A stretch of 64,000 nucleotides of DNA from Rhizobium leucaenae USDA 9039 (GCF_000426285.1 NZ_AUFB01000021.1:45021-109020); one strand, 5' to 3'. Counted from the first letter of the stretch, positions 43,524 to 52,801 are shown. The notes: generated by a model not told the origin, from the letters alone. A program made the numbers and translations.

Positions 43524-44912
43524 ATGACCGATGTATCGCCCGTTCTCGACCGTGCGGATCAGAACCTTCCGTCCAGTCTCGATAATCTGTTCGAACTGCT
43601 GCGCATCAAATCCATCTCGACCGATCCGGCCTTCAAGGCCGAATGCCGCAAGGCGGCGGAATGGCTGGTCACTTACCTGACCTCGCTCGGCTTCACCGCT
43701 TCCGTGCGCGACACGCCCGGCCATCCGATGGTCGTTGCCCATCACGATGCGGCGAGTGCCGATGCACCGCATGTGCTGTTCTACGGCCACTACGACGTGC
43801 AGCCGGTCGATCCGATCGAGCTTTGGGAGAGCGATCCCTTTGCGCCTGCGGTCAAGGACCTGGGCAATGGCCGCAAGATCCTGACCGGCCGCGGCACGTC
43901 CGATGACAAGGGCCAATTGATGACCTTTGTCGAAGCCGTCCGCGCCTACAAGGAAACCAAGGGTGCTCTTCCGGTCCGCATCACTATCCTGTTCGAAGGC
44001 GAAGAGGAATCCGGCTCCCCGTCGCTGAAGCCTTTCCTCGAAGAGAACGCCGCCGAGCTGAAGGCGGACTATGCGCTGGTCTGCGACACCGGCATGTGGG
44101 ATGGCGATACGCCGGCGATCTCGGCGGGCCTGCGCGGCCTCGTCGGCGAAGAAATCATCATCAATGCCGCCGACCGCGACCTGCATTCCGGCATGTTCGG
44201 CGGCGCGGCCGCCAACCCGATCCATATCCTTACCGACATTCTCGCCGGCCTGCATGATGAGACCGGCCGCGTCATGCTCGACGGCTTCTATGACGGCGTC
44301 GAAGAGACGCCGGCCAACATTAAGGCTTCCTGGGAAACGCTCGGCATGACGACGGAAAAATTCCTCGGCGGCGTCGGCCTCTCCATTCCCTCGGGCGAAA
44401 AGGGCCGTTCGGTGATGGAGCTCACCTGGGCGCGGCCGACGGCTGAGGTCAACGGCATCTCGGGCGGCTATACCGGCGCCGGCTTCAAGACCGTTATCGC
44501 CGCCAAGGCGTCGGCGAAGGTATCGTTCCGCCTGGTCGGGCAGCAGAACCCAGACGCAATCCGCGACAGTTTCCGCGCTTATGTGCGCTCAAGGGTTCCG
44601 GCCGATTGCTCGGTGGAATTCCATGCCCATGGCGCCTCACCGGCAATCCAACTGGCCTATGATTCGCCAGTGCTGACCAAGGCGAAGAATGCTCTGTCAA
44701 ACGAATGGCCGAAGCCGGCTATCGTTATCGGCATGGGCGGATCGATCCCGATCGTCGGAGACTTCCAAAAGATGCTCGGCATGGAATCCCTGTTGGTCGG
44801 TTTCGGCCTTGCGGACGATCGCATCCATTCGCCGAATGAGAAATACGAGCTGAGGTCCTATCACAAGGGCATCCGCTCCTGGATTCGCATTCTCGACGCG
44901 CTTGCCGCTTAA
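43524..44912 (+). CDS. M20 family metallopeptidase (dipeptidase-like)
   Basis: A 462-residue dinuclear zinc peptidase. Metal ligands and the catalytic base fall in HVLFYGHYDVQPVDPIELWESDPF, RGTSDDKGQLMTFVEA and ILFEGEEESGSPSL. The central dimerisation insert contains ADRDLHSGMFGGAAANP. This is the CNDP/ArgE-like branch that hydrolyses dipeptides or N-acylated amino acids; the exact substrate is not evident. AAGGAG precedes the ATG. It is followed by a strong stem-loop, so it is probably monocistronic. Confidence 0.92.
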   Translation: MTDVSPVLDRADQNLPSSLDNLFELLRIKSISTDPAFKAECRKAAEWLVTYLTSLGFTASVRDTPGHPMVVAHHDAASADAPHVLFYGHYDVQPVDPIELWESDPFAPAVKDLGNGRKILTGRGTSDDKGQLMTFVEAVRAYKETKGALPVRITILFEGEEESGSPSLKPFLEENAAELKADYALVCDTGMWDGDTPAISAGLRGLVGEEIIINAADRDLHSGMFGGAAANPIHILTDILAGLHDETGRVMLDGFYDGVEETPANIKASWETLGMTTEKFLGGVGLSIPSGEKGRSVMELTWARPTAEVNGISGGYTGAGFKTVIAAKASAKVSFRLVGQQNPDAIRDSFRAYVRSRVPADCSVEFHAHGASPAIQLAYDSPVLTKAKNALSNEWPKPAIVIGMGGSIPIVGDFQKMLGMESLLVGFGLADDRIHSPNEKYELRSYHKGIRSWIRILDALAA

Positions 44913-44923
44913 ATCTTTCAAAC

Positions 44924-44953
44924 GAGGACGCGCGAACGAGATCGCGCGTCCTC
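44924..44953 (+). terminator. Stem-loop terminator after the M20 peptidase gene
   Basis: Perfect 12-base arms GAGGACGCGCGA (44924-44935) and TCGCGCGTCCTC (44942-44953) around a six-base loop, 12 bases after the stop codon. Only a short ATTTT follows, a few bases later, so efficiency is uncertain. Confidence 0.7.
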
Positions 44954-45050
44954 CGCCATTTTCCGCCACGTATTGCCGACGTGGCCGGCATCAAGATTGT
45001 ACCACCCGCCTCAATTTGCATTCGACAAAGGCCGCCATTTCTTGTAGGCC

Positions 45051-45068
45051 TGATTAAACGATTAATCA
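45051..45068. promoter_or_regulatory. LacI-type operator
   Basis: A perfect palindrome TGATTAA-ACGA-TTAATCA centred on a CG step, as in LacI/PurR-family operators, ending 27 bases before the start of the LacI-type gene. It is placed to control the regulator and the whole downstream uptake/salvage operon. Confidence 0.7.
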
Positions 45069-45095
45069 TTTCACTTATTCACGGGCAAACACCAG

Positions 45096-46187
45096 ATGGG
45101 ATCCGCGCGCCTCGGCCCCAATCTCACCAGGATCGCCGCCTCGCTCGGCATCTCCGTTGCCACGGTGTCCAACGCGCTTTCCGGCAAGGGACGAGTCTCG
45201 GTCGAACTGGCGGAGCGTATCCGCGCAACGGCGGCGGCGCTCGGTTATGTGCCGAGCCAGGCAGGCCGCGCGCTGCGGACCGGGCGCAGCGGCGTTCTTG
45301 GCCTGGTTCTGCCCGATATCTCCAATCCGCTTTTCCCGCAGATCGCCCAGGCGATCGAACATTCCGCCGCCGTCGCCGGCTATGGTGTGCTGATCGCCGA
45401 TTCGCGCGGTGATATCGGCATGCAGTCCGAAGCGATTCAACGGCTGGTGGAACGCGGTGTCGACGGAATGGTAATCGTGCCGCGGCGCGGCACGCGCATT
45501 GCCGATGCCGGCTGTCCCGTGGCCGTCATCGATACACCCTCGACACCCGGCAATACGGTTTCCGCCGACCACTGGCAGGGCGGGCGCGAAATCGCCAGGC
45601 ATCTGCGCAATCTCGGGCATCGCAAGATCCTGTTGATCGGTGCAAGCAGCGCCTCCAGCGTGCAGAACGACCGCATCGGCGGCTTCAAATCCGCCCTCGA
45701 TGCAACGACCATAAAGACCGAGGTTCTCTGGATCGAAAAGCTGGAGGAACGGGACGGTCCCGGCTGTCTGCTGGGATTGGCGGACAAGGTGCAGCAGGGA
45801 TTTACGGCCTTTGCCGCCGTTTCCGACCTGCATGCCCTGCGCGCGCTCACCGAATTGCAGCGCGCCGGCATCGCGGTGCCGGACAGCGTAAGTGTCACCG
45901 GCTTCGACGACCTCATCTGGTCGCCGGTCGTAACCCCCGCGCTTACCACAATACGCATGGATATAACGGCGATTGCCGAGATCGCCATCACCGCGCTGGT
46001 CAGCGCCATCAACAATGGCAAACCAATCAAAACGATGAGGCCAGGCGACGCGTCTGCGGACGAGCCGCTGCCCGGCAACCGGCTTGTCATCGCAGAGAAA
46101 TCCCGCGTCCCGATGCAGCTTGTCGTCCGTCAATCCTCCGGCCCGCTCAGACTGGCAAAAACGAAACTTTCAGCGGAGAACTCCTGA
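45096..46187 (+). CDS. LacI family transcriptional regulator
   Basis: A 363-residue regulator with the N-terminal helix-turn-helix and hinge (NLTRIAASLGISVATVSNALSGKGRVSVELAERIRATAAALGYVPSQAGRALRTGRSG), followed by a periplasmic-binding-protein-like effector domain (LGLVLPDISNPLFPQIAQAIEHSA, FDDLIWSPVVTPALTTIRMD). It is about 20 residues longer than LacI owing to a polar C terminus. A perfect operator lies upstream, and the binding-protein gene starts two bases after its stop, so it is the first cistron of its own target operon. The effector is probably a purine-related compound, by context only. Confidence 0.9.
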   Translation: MGSARLGPNLTRIAASLGISVATVSNALSGKGRVSVELAERIRATAAALGYVPSQAGRALRTGRSGVLGLVLPDISNPLFPQIAQAIEHSAAVAGYGVLIADSRGDIGMQSEAIQRLVERGVDGMVIVPRRGTRIADAGCPVAVIDTPSTPGNTVSADHWQGGREIARHLRNLGHRKILLIGASSASSVQNDRIGGFKSALDATTIKTEVLWIEKLEERDGPGCLLGLADKVQQGFTAFAAVSDLHALRALTELQRAGIAVPDSVSVTGFDDLIWSPVVTPALTTIRMDITAIAEIAITALVSAINNGKPIKTMRPGDASADEPLPGNRLVIAEKSRVPMQLVVRQSSGPLRLAKTKLSAENS

Positions 46188-46188
46188 C

Positions 46189-47211
46189 ATGAAACGATTG
46201 CTTCTAGCTTCCGCCACTCTGCTCGCTTTCTCATCGCTCGGCCTACAGGCAGAGGAACGGACGCTCACCATCTCTGTCTATGCCTTCGCCCAGGACGATT
46301 ACAAGAAGCTCGTCTACGATCCTTTCGAGGCCAAATGCGACTGCAAGCTGGTGGTCGAAACCGGAAACAGCGTGGAGCGTCTTGCAAAAATGCAGGAAAA
46401 CAAGGCCAATCCGGTTGTCGACTTGGCAGCCGTCTCCATGGCGGATGCGCTACAGGCTTCTCGCGCCGGCCTGATCGACAAGATCGACACGTCGAAGCTC
46501 AGCAATTTCAACAAGCTCTACGACGTCGCCAAAGACCCGAACGGCGATGGCATGAGCGTCGGCTATACCTTCTATGCTACCTCGATCGCCTATCGCTCGG
46601 ACAAGATGAAGATCGATTCCTGGGCCGATCTTCTCAAGCCGGAATATGTGGGCCATGTCGCATGGCCGAACATCACTACCAATCAAGGTCCGCCGGCTCT
46701 CTATATGCTGGGCTTCGCGCTCGGCAGGAATACGCCCGACCTCTCTGCCCCGATCGCCGCCATCGGCGAGCACAAGGGCGATATCGTCACCTTCTATGAA
46801 AAATCCTCGCAGCTCGTGCAACTGATGCAGCAGGAGGAAATCTGGGCCGCGCCGATCGGCCGCTTCTCGTGGACGGGCTTCACCAAACTCGACGTGCCCG
46901 TCGCCTGGGCAACGCCGAAGGAAGGCCAGACCGGCGGCATGAACGTGCTGGTCATCACCAAAGGCTCGAAGAACCAGGATCTAGCCCTACAGTTTATGGA
47001 TTTCTGGCTCTCGACCGAGGTGCAGACGGCGCTTGCCGCGAAATTCGTCGACAGCCCGGCGAACAAGGAAGTCAAACTGCCCGGCGAAGTCGCCAAAAAC
47101 CTGACTTACGGCGAAGACACGGCAAAAAGCCTGAAGCTGATTCCATCCGCTGTCGCCCTAGACCAGCGCAATGGCTGGGTCAAGGAATGGAATGACAAGG
47201 TCGGCCAATGA
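46189..47211 (+). CDS. ABC importer solute-binding protein (spermidine/iron class)
   Basis: A 340-residue binding protein with signal peptide MKRLLLASATLLAFSSLGLQAEE, of the PotD/thiamine/ferric-type solute-binding cluster (ISVYAFAQDDYKKLVYDPFEAKCDCKLVVETGNSVERLAKMQ). Two cysteines, in CDC, lie on the mature protein. It lacks the tyrosine pair expected of FbpA iron-binding proteins. The ATG at 46189 has GGAG upstream. With the following enzymes it may bind a nucleoside-like ligand, but the sequence does not show this directly. Confidence 0.87.
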   Translation: MKRLLLASATLLAFSSLGLQAEERTLTISVYAFAQDDYKKLVYDPFEAKCDCKLVVETGNSVERLAKMQENKANPVVDLAAVSMADALQASRAGLIDKIDTSKLSNFNKLYDVAKDPNGDGMSVGYTFYATSIAYRSDKMKIDSWADLLKPEYVGHVAWPNITTNQGPPALYMLGFALGRNTPDLSAPIAAIGEHKGDIVTFYEKSSQLVQLMQQEEIWAAPIGRFSWTGFTKLDVPVAWATPKEGQTGGMNVLVITKGSKNQDLALQFMDFWLSTEVQTALAAKFVDSPANKEVKLPGEVAKNLTYGEDTAKSLKLIPSAVALDQRNGWVKEWNDKVGQ

Positions 47212-47224
47212 AGCCATATCGAAC

Positions 47225-47253
47225 GATATCCCGGAGCGCAGCATCGGGATATC
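47225..47253 (+). other. Intercistronic hairpin between binding protein and permease genes
   Basis: Perfect nine-base arms GATATCCCG (47225-47233) and CGGGATATC (47245-47253) with an 11-base loop, 13 bases after the binding-protein stop. There is no adjacent T run. Such hairpins often stabilise the upstream message, so that more binding protein than permease is made. Confidence 0.6.
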
Positions 47254-47281
47254 CCTCCCGCTTTTTCAAAGGTTAGCCTCG

Positions 47282-48112
47282 ATGTTCCAGAATAGGGCCG
47301 AAGCTCTGGCGCTTGCCCTGCCCGCGGCGGTCTTCGTCGCGGTGGTCTTCCTCGCGCCGGTGCTCGTCCTGCTCTCGGAGGGCTTTCACATCGCCTCCAA
47401 CGGCTGGACTCTTTCGGCCTATACCGGCTTCTTCTCCGAGGCTCTGAATCGGACAGTCTTCCTTCGCACCTTGCGGCTCGGCGTCGAAGTTACCGTCGTT
47501 TCCGCCGTCATTGGTTATGCCAGCGCCTTCGCCATCGTCAACCTGCCGCCGAAGGGCAAGGGCCGCCTGGTCGGCCTAGTCATCCTGCCGCTGATGATCT
47601 CGCCGGTGGCGCGCACCTATGCCTGGATCGTCATTCTCGGGCGCACCGGCATCGTCAACCGGGCTGTCCAGGGTCTCGGTTTGAGCAACGAGCCGCTGCG
47701 CCTGCTGTTCAGCGAGACCGCCGTCTTCATCGGCCTTCTGCAGCTCTTCCTGCCGTTGATGATCCTGTCGCTGATCAGCGCGCTGGAAAACATGCCGAAG
47801 GACGCCATTCCTGCCGCGCGCGTCCTTGGCGCCAACTGGTTCCAGGTGTTCTGGAAAGTGGTGCTGCCGTTGACGCGCGAGGGATTGGTGATCGGCGGCA
47901 CGCTGGTCTTCACCGGCTCGCTGACGGCCTATATCACGCCGGCCATTCTCGGCGGTTCGAAAGTACTGATGCTGGAGACGCTGCTCTATCAACGCATTTC
48001 AGTCTCCAACGACTATGTTTCCGCGAGCGTCATCGCCTTCATCCTCATCGTCATGAGTTTCGGCGCCAATCTGGTGCTGAAGCGGCTCGCCACTGCGAGG
48101 AACCGGGCATGA
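47282..48112 (+). CDS. ABC importer permease (PotB-type)
   Basis: A 276-residue permease with six predicted helices. The first is ALALALPAAVFVAVVFLAPVLVLL. The ATPase-contact region is ALENMPKDAIPAARVLGANWFQVFWKVVLPLTREGLVIGG, the EAA loop of PotB/CysT-type permeases. The ATG at 47282 follows AAAGG; an open frame from 47171 overlaps the binding-protein gene and is disfavoured. Its stop overlaps the next permease by ATGA. Confidence 0.88.
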   Translation: MFQNRAEALALALPAAVFVAVVFLAPVLVLLSEGFHIASNGWTLSAYTGFFSEALNRTVFLRTLRLGVEVTVVSAVIGYASAFAIVNLPPKGKGRLVGLVILPLMISPVARTYAWIVILGRTGIVNRAVQGLGLSNEPLRLLFSETAVFIGLLQLFLPLMILSLISALENMPKDAIPAARVLGANWFQVFWKVVLPLTREGLVIGGTLVFTGSLTAYITPAILGGSKVLMLETLLYQRISVSNDYVSASVIAFILIVMSFGANLVLKRLATARNRA

Positions 48113-48888
48113 TGCGCCGCCTGTTCTCTCCGCTCGTCCTTCTCCTGCTGCTGGCCTTCCTGATCGGACCTTTCGTCATCATCGTCGCCGCGTCTCTGTC
48201 CGGCGGCGAGACGCTGGCCTTTCCGCCGCAGGGCCTTTCGCTGCGCTGGGTGGCAAAAGTCTTTACCGTCGACAGCTTCCGGGAAAGCTTCGCCATGTCG
48301 ATGTTTCTGGCGATCGGCGGCACGCTTTTGGCACTGATCCTCGGTGTTCCCGCGGCTTACGCGCTGTCGCGATACAGACTGCCCGGCGGCGAAACGGTCC
48401 GCACGATGGTCTCCCAACCGATCATCGTGCCAGGCATCATCGTTGGCCTGGCAATCCTGCGCTATCTCGTCGTACCCTTCTCCTTCGACATCACGCTGGC
48501 GCTATTCTTCGCGCATACGGCTTTGGTGCTTCCCTATGCCGTGCGTGTAGTCTCGGCCAGCCTCAACAATCTGCGCTCCGATATGGAAGAGGCGGCGGTG
48601 CTGCTTGGTTCGTCGCGACTCGGCGCCTTTTCCCGCGTGGTGTTGCCGAATATTCGCAGCGGCGTGCTCGCCGCCTTCGTCCTCGGCTTCGTGACCAGCT
48701 TCAATCAGGTGCCGGTATCGCTGTTTCTCGCCAGGCCGGGCGTACAGACGCTGCCGATCGACATGCTCGGCTATATGGAAACGACCTACGATCCTTCCGT
48801 CGCTGCATTGTCGGCGCTGCTCGCCTTCCTTTCCATCGGCATCGTTTTCCTTGCCGAACGTTTCCTAGGATTTTCCCGCTATGTCTGA
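48109..48888 (+). CDS. ABC importer permease (PotC-type)
   Basis: A 259-residue permease, partner of the preceding one. The first helix is LFSPLVLLLLLAFLIGPFVIIVAASL, and the EAA loop is NNLRSDMEEAAVLLGSSRLGAFSRVVLPNIRSGVLAAF. It begins within the stop of the first permease gene and ends eight bases inside the ATPase gene, so the three are tightly coupled. Confidence 0.9.
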   Translation: MMRRLFSPLVLLLLLAFLIGPFVIIVAASLSGGETLAFPPQGLSLRWVAKVFTVDSFRESFAMSMFLAIGGTLLALILGVPAAYALSRYRLPGGETVRTMVSQPIIVPGIIVGLAILRYLVVPFSFDITLALFFAHTALVLPYAVRVVSASLNNLRSDMEEAAVLLGSSRLGAFSRVVLPNIRSGVLAAFVLGFVTSFNQVPVSLFLARPGVQTLPIDMLGYMETTYDPSVAALSALLAFLSIGIVFLAERFLGFSRYV

Positions 48889-49909
48889 CCCCTCCTACCT
48901 CACGCTGGACAGGCTGACGCTCGCCTATGGCGACACGGTCGCGGTCAAGGACCTCGACCTGTCGATCGGCAAAGGCGAACTTGTGGCCCTGCTCGGTCCC
49001 TCCGGCTGCGGCAAGACGACGACGATGCGGGCGATTGCCGGGCTGCTGACGCCTGCTTCCGGCAAAATCAGCCTCGACGGCGCCGACATTACCCGCGTTT
49101 CCGCCAACAAGCGCGCCGTCGGCCTGGTCTTCCAATCCTATGCGCTGTTTCCGCACCTGACCGTCTATGAAAACGTTGCCTTCGGCCTACGTCTCAAGGG
49201 TATGCGCGGCAATGATCTCGTTGACCGGGTCGGCGCGGGCTTGAAATCCGTCGGTCTAGCCAGCTTCTCCAGCCGAAAGCCCGGCGAACTGTCCGGCGGC
49301 CAGCAGCAGCGCGTGGCACTGGCGCGGTCGATGGTGATGGAGCCGAAAGTCTTGCTGCTGGACGAACCACTGTCGAACCTGGACGCCCGCCTGCGCCTGG
49401 AAATGCGCACCGAGCTGCAACGGGTGCAGAAGGAAACCGGCGTGACGATGATCTTCGTCACGCATGACCAGGTGGAGGCGCTGGCGCTTGCCGACCGCAT
49501 CATTGTCATGGTGAACGGCGGCATCAAGCAGATCGGCACGCCGGAGGATATTTACAACAGGCCGGTTTCGGCCTTCGTTGCTAATTTCGTCGGCTTCGAG
49601 AATGTCTTTGCGCTGGAGAACGGCAGGGTGAAAACGGCGAACGGCGCCATTACGCTTTCGTCCCCTGCGCCCTCGTCTGCGGCGGGCCTGGCCTGGCGGC
49701 CGCGGGCGGTGGTCCTCGGTTCAGGTCCTTTCCGGGGTACCGTGCGCGGCACGTCTTTTGCCGGCGACAGCCGCGAATATCTGCTCGACACGCCGCTCGG
49801 GCCGATCAAAGCCGAAGTGGACGCGGCCGCGGCCGTTCACGCCATGGGCAGCGAGCTCGCCTTCGACCTGCCGGTCTCAGCCGCAGCTTCGCTTGCAAAA
49901 CACGGATAG
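48881..49909 (+). CDS. ABC importer ATPase (PotA/FbpC-type)
   Basis: A 342-residue ATPase. The nucleotide-binding domain has Walker A LLGPSGCGKTT, signature LSGGQQQRV, Walker B VLLLDEPLSNLDARL and switch VTHDQVEALALADR. A C-terminal TOBE-like domain follows (LAWRPRAVVLGSGPFRGTVRGTSFAGDSREYLLDTPLGPIKAEV), as in PotA and FbpC. It overlaps the second permease gene by eight bases and is four bases before the nucleoside hydrolase gene. Confidence 0.92.
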   Translation: MSDPSYLTLDRLTLAYGDTVAVKDLDLSIGKGELVALLGPSGCGKTTTMRAIAGLLTPASGKISLDGADITRVSANKRAVGLVFQSYALFPHLTVYENVAFGLRLKGMRGNDLVDRVGAGLKSVGLASFSSRKPGELSGGQQQRVALARSMVMEPKVLLLDEPLSNLDARLRLEMRTELQRVQKETGVTMIFVTHDQVEALALADRIIVMVNGGIKQIGTPEDIYNRPVSAFVANFVGFENVFALENGRVKTANGAITLSSPAPSSAAGLAWRPRAVVLGSGPFRGTVRGTSFAGDSREYLLDTPLGPIKAEVDAAAAVHAMGSELAFDLPVSAAASLAKHG

Positions 49910-49913
49910 GGCC

Positions 49914-50837
49914 ATGGGGATCTGGATCGATACCGATATGGGCTTCGACGATATCGCCGCCATTCTGGTGGTGGCGCATTCGAGCCTCGAGATCGACGGC
50001 GTTTCGCTGGTGAGCGGCAATGCGCCGCTGGCGCAGGTGCGCCACAACGCCGCCAGCGCCGCTGCCGCTTTCGGCTGGCAATTTCCCATCTACACGGGTC
50101 GTAAATTGCCGGTGCTTTGCAAGCTGGAAACGGCGCAACGTGTTCTCGGACAAAGCGGCATGCCAACCATGGGCAAGAGCCTGCCGCCGGCAAATGAATT
50201 GCCATTAAGCGATGCCTTCACCGCCCTCTGTGACTGGCTGCAGCAAGGCACGGAGCCGAGGCGCATCATCGCGCTCGGGCCGCTCACCAATATCGCTGCA
50301 CTCGCGCTGGCCCGGCCCGACCTCGCCGCCCGCATCGACGAACTCACCTGGATGGGCGGCGGCGTGACCTCCGGCAACCATACGGCTTCCGCCGAATTCA
50401 ACGCCTATGCCGATCCGGAGGCGCTTGCCATCGTGCTCGCCCATCACCTGCCGCTGCGAATAATCGATCTCGATATCTGCCGAAAGGTCCTGGCGCGGGC
50501 GGATGATGTCGATCTTGTGCGCCAGGCCGCCGGCAAAAACGCCGAACTGCTTGGCGATCTTCTCGGCGGCTATGTCAACATTGGCATCAGCCGCGGCCGT
50601 CCTGCCATGGCGATCTATGATCCGACCGCTGCCGCCGTCTTCATCGCGCCCGAGATCGCCACGCTTCAGCATGCCCGGATCGATGTCGAGCTGCAGGGGC
50701 GGCACACCCGCGGGCGCACCGTCGTCGAAACACGCGCGTCACATGCGGAGTTTAACGCTCATTTTGCCGCCGAGATCGATGCCGACATGGCGCGCGTCAT
50801 CATTTTCGGTGCGTTGATCAACGAGGCACGCCGATGA
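49914..50837 (+). CDS. Inosine-uridine preferring nucleoside hydrolase family protein
   Basis: A 307-residue hydrolase that splits ribonucleosides (or related N-glycosides) into base and sugar. The N-terminal calcium-binding cluster reads IWIDTDMGFDDIAAILV, a variant of the usual DTDPGxDD with Met for Pro. Other family segments are ALGPLTNIAALALARPDL, TWMGGGVTSGNHTASAEFNAYADPEA and AIYDPTAAAVFI. It starts at 49914, four bases after the ATPase stop, and overlaps the adenine deaminase gene by ATGA. Context favours an adenosine-like substrate or another purine nucleoside. Confidence 0.9.
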   Translation: MGIWIDTDMGFDDIAAILVVAHSSLEIDGVSLVSGNAPLAQVRHNAASAAAAFGWQFPIYTGRKLPVLCKLETAQRVLGQSGMPTMGKSLPPANELPLSDAFTALCDWLQQGTEPRRIIALGPLTNIAALALARPDLAARIDELTWMGGGVTSGNHTASAEFNAYADPEALAIVLAHHLPLRIIDLDICRKVLARADDVDLVRQAAGKNAELLGDLLGGYVNIGISRGRPAMAIYDPTAAAVFIAPEIATLQHARIDVELQGRHTRGRTVVETRASHAEFNAHFAAEIDADMARVIIFGALINEARR

Positions 50838-52624
50838 TCCGACATTCCCCAAGCGAGCCCGCCGATCTCCATTTGCCCGACCTGCGCGCGCGTGCGGTCG
50901 CTGCTGCCCGCGGCGATGCGCCTTTCGACCTGCTGATCGCGGGTGGCCGTCTGGTCGACATGGTGACCGGTCAGATCCGGGCCGCCGATATCGGCATCGT
51001 CGGTGCGCTGATCGCGAGCGTCCATGCGCCGGGCGGCCGAACGGACGCCACCAGCACGATCGACGCCGGCGGCGCCTTTCTCTCTCCCGGTCTGATCGAT
51101 ACGCACATGCACATCGAAAGCTCGATGGTGACGCCGGCGGCCTATGCCGAAGCCGTGTTGCCGAATGGGGTGACGACCGTCGTCTGGGACCCGCATGAGT
51201 TCGGCAATGTGCATGGTCTCGACGGCGTGCGCTGGGCGATCGAGGCGACACGATCGTTGCCACTCCGCGTGATCCCGCTTGCCCCTTCCTGTGTGCCCTC
51301 CGCACCTGGGCTGGAGCTGGCGGGTGCCGATATCGATGCTTCCGCCATGGCCGGCATGCTGGCATGGCCCGAGATCGCCGGCCTTGCCGAGGTCATGACC
51401 ATGCGCGGCGTCATCGACGGCGATCCGCGCACGAGCGCGATCGTCAATGCCGGGCTGCAATCCGGCAAGCTCGTCTGCGGCCATGCCCGCGGGCTGGAAG
51501 GCGCCGATCTCAATGCTTTCATGGCAGCCGGCATCACCTCCGACCATGAGCTGACCTCCGGCGCTGATCTGCTCTCCAAGCTTTCCGCCGGCATGACCAT
51601 CGAGCTGCGCGGCTCGCACGACCACCTGCTCAGGCAATTCGTCGAGGTCATCAACAATCTCGGCTTCATGCCGCAGACGGTAACGCTCTGCACCGACGAC
51701 GTTTTTCCCGACGAGCTGCATTTCGACGGCGGCCTGGACGACGTCGTCCGTCGCCTGGTGCGCGACGGGCTGAAGCCCGAATGGGCATTGAGGGCAGCGA
51801 CGCTGAACGCCGCCACGCGGCTCGGTCGCAACGATCTCGGCCTGATCGCCGCCGGACGCCGCGCCGATATCGCTCTTTTTGAAGACCTACAGGATTTCAA
51901 AGCGAAACAGGTGATCGCCAATGGCAGGATCATTGCCGAGGCCGGCAAGGTCATCGGCATGATCGCTCATCTCGATACCACAGCGCTACAGAATTCGGTC
52001 AAGCTCGCGCCTCTCGGCGAAGACGATTTTCGTGTGCCGGCCGCCGGCAATCGTGTGCGCCTTGCGACGATCGACCAGCCGCGCTTCACGCAATGGGGCG
52101 AGGCGGAGGCCGATGTCGCGGACGGATTCGTCGTGCCGCCCGCCGGGACCACGATGATCGCCGCCGCCCATCGTCACGGCAAGGCGGACGGACGACCGCG
52201 CGTCGGCTTTCTCACCGGCTGGGGCGAATGGCGCGGTGCCTTCTGCACGACGGTCTCGCATGACAGCCATAATCTGACGGTTTTCGGCGGCAATATTGGC
52301 GATATGACGGTTGCCGCCAACGCCGTCATCGCCGCTGGCGGAGGCATGGCTGTTGCTTCGAATGGTCAAGTCGACATGCTGCTGCCCCTGCCCCTCTCCG
52401 GGTTGGTGACCACTGCGTCCCTCGACGAAACCGCCCTCGCCTTCCGCGCCATCCGCAAGGCGATGGAAAAAATCGTCACCTGGCGACCGCCTTACCTCGT
52501 CTTCAAAGCCTGCTTCGGTGCGACGCTCGCTTGCAACATCGGGCCGCACCAGACGGATCGGGGGATTGCTGACGTGGTGACGGGGCGGGTGTTGGAGACG
52601 GCGGTATTGCCTTCTTCCACTTGA
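50834..52624 (+). CDS. ade: Adenine deaminase
   Basis: A 596-residue AdeC-type amidohydrolase converting adenine to hypoxanthine and ammonia. The metal site has LIDTHMHIESSMVTPAAYAEAVLPNGVTTVVWDPHEFGNVHG; further landmarks are LVCGHARGLEGADLNAFMAAGITSDHE and LCTDDVFPDELHFDGGLDDVVRRLV. The C-terminal domain (GEWRGAFCTTVSHDSHNLTVFG) is complete. It is the last gene of the operon, directly coupled to the nucleoside hydrolase, so released adenine could be deaminated at once. Confidence 0.93.
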   Translation: MIRHSPSEPADLHLPDLRARAVAAARGDAPFDLLIAGGRLVDMVTGQIRAADIGIVGALIASVHAPGGRTDATSTIDAGGAFLSPGLIDTHMHIESSMVTPAAYAEAVLPNGVTTVVWDPHEFGNVHGLDGVRWAIEATRSLPLRVIPLAPSCVPSAPGLELAGADIDASAMAGMLAWPEIAGLAEVMTMRGVIDGDPRTSAIVNAGLQSGKLVCGHARGLEGADLNAFMAAGITSDHELTSGADLLSKLSAGMTIELRGSHDHLLRQFVEVINNLGFMPQTVTLCTDDVFPDELHFDGGLDDVVRRLVRDGLKPEWALRAATLNAATRLGRNDLGLIAAGRRADIALFEDLQDFKAKQVIANGRIIAEAGKVIGMIAHLDTTALQNSVKLAPLGEDDFRVPAAGNRVRLATIDQPRFTQWGEAEADVADGFVVPPAGTTMIAAAHRHGKADGRPRVGFLTGWGEWRGAFCTTVSHDSHNLTVFGGNIGDMTVAANAVIAAGGGMAVASNGQVDMLLPLPLSGLVTTASLDETALAFRAIRKAMEKIVTWRPPYLVFKACFGATLACNIGPHQTDRGIADVVTGRVLETAVLPSST

Positions 52625-52630
52625 GTAGAA

Positions 52631-52764
52631 GGTGCCCGCCCTTCGACAAGCTCAAGAGAGCGAGGAGCGGTAGTTCTGGGCGCGCACGTGAAGAGCAATC
52701 CTTACGGTGCAACGCCCCCTCAACCCGAGCTTCGCTCGACCTTCTCCCCGCTGGGGCGAAGGTG
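52631..52764. repeat. Mosaic intergenic repeat after ade
   Basis: Begins with GGTGCCCGCCCTTCGACAAG (from 52631; also at 39238) and continues to a unit TTACGGTGCAACGCCCCCTC (from 52702) with a CTTCTCCCCG/CGGGGxGAAG-type hairpin. The same core occurs at 34038, 39127 and 39368. It lies between the convergent ade and fbpC-like genes, so it may also act as a bidirectional terminator. No gene is seen. Confidence 0.7.
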
Positions 52765-52801
52765 TTTTCATTGAGATCGGGCTTCGACAGGAAAGAGCCT
52801 A

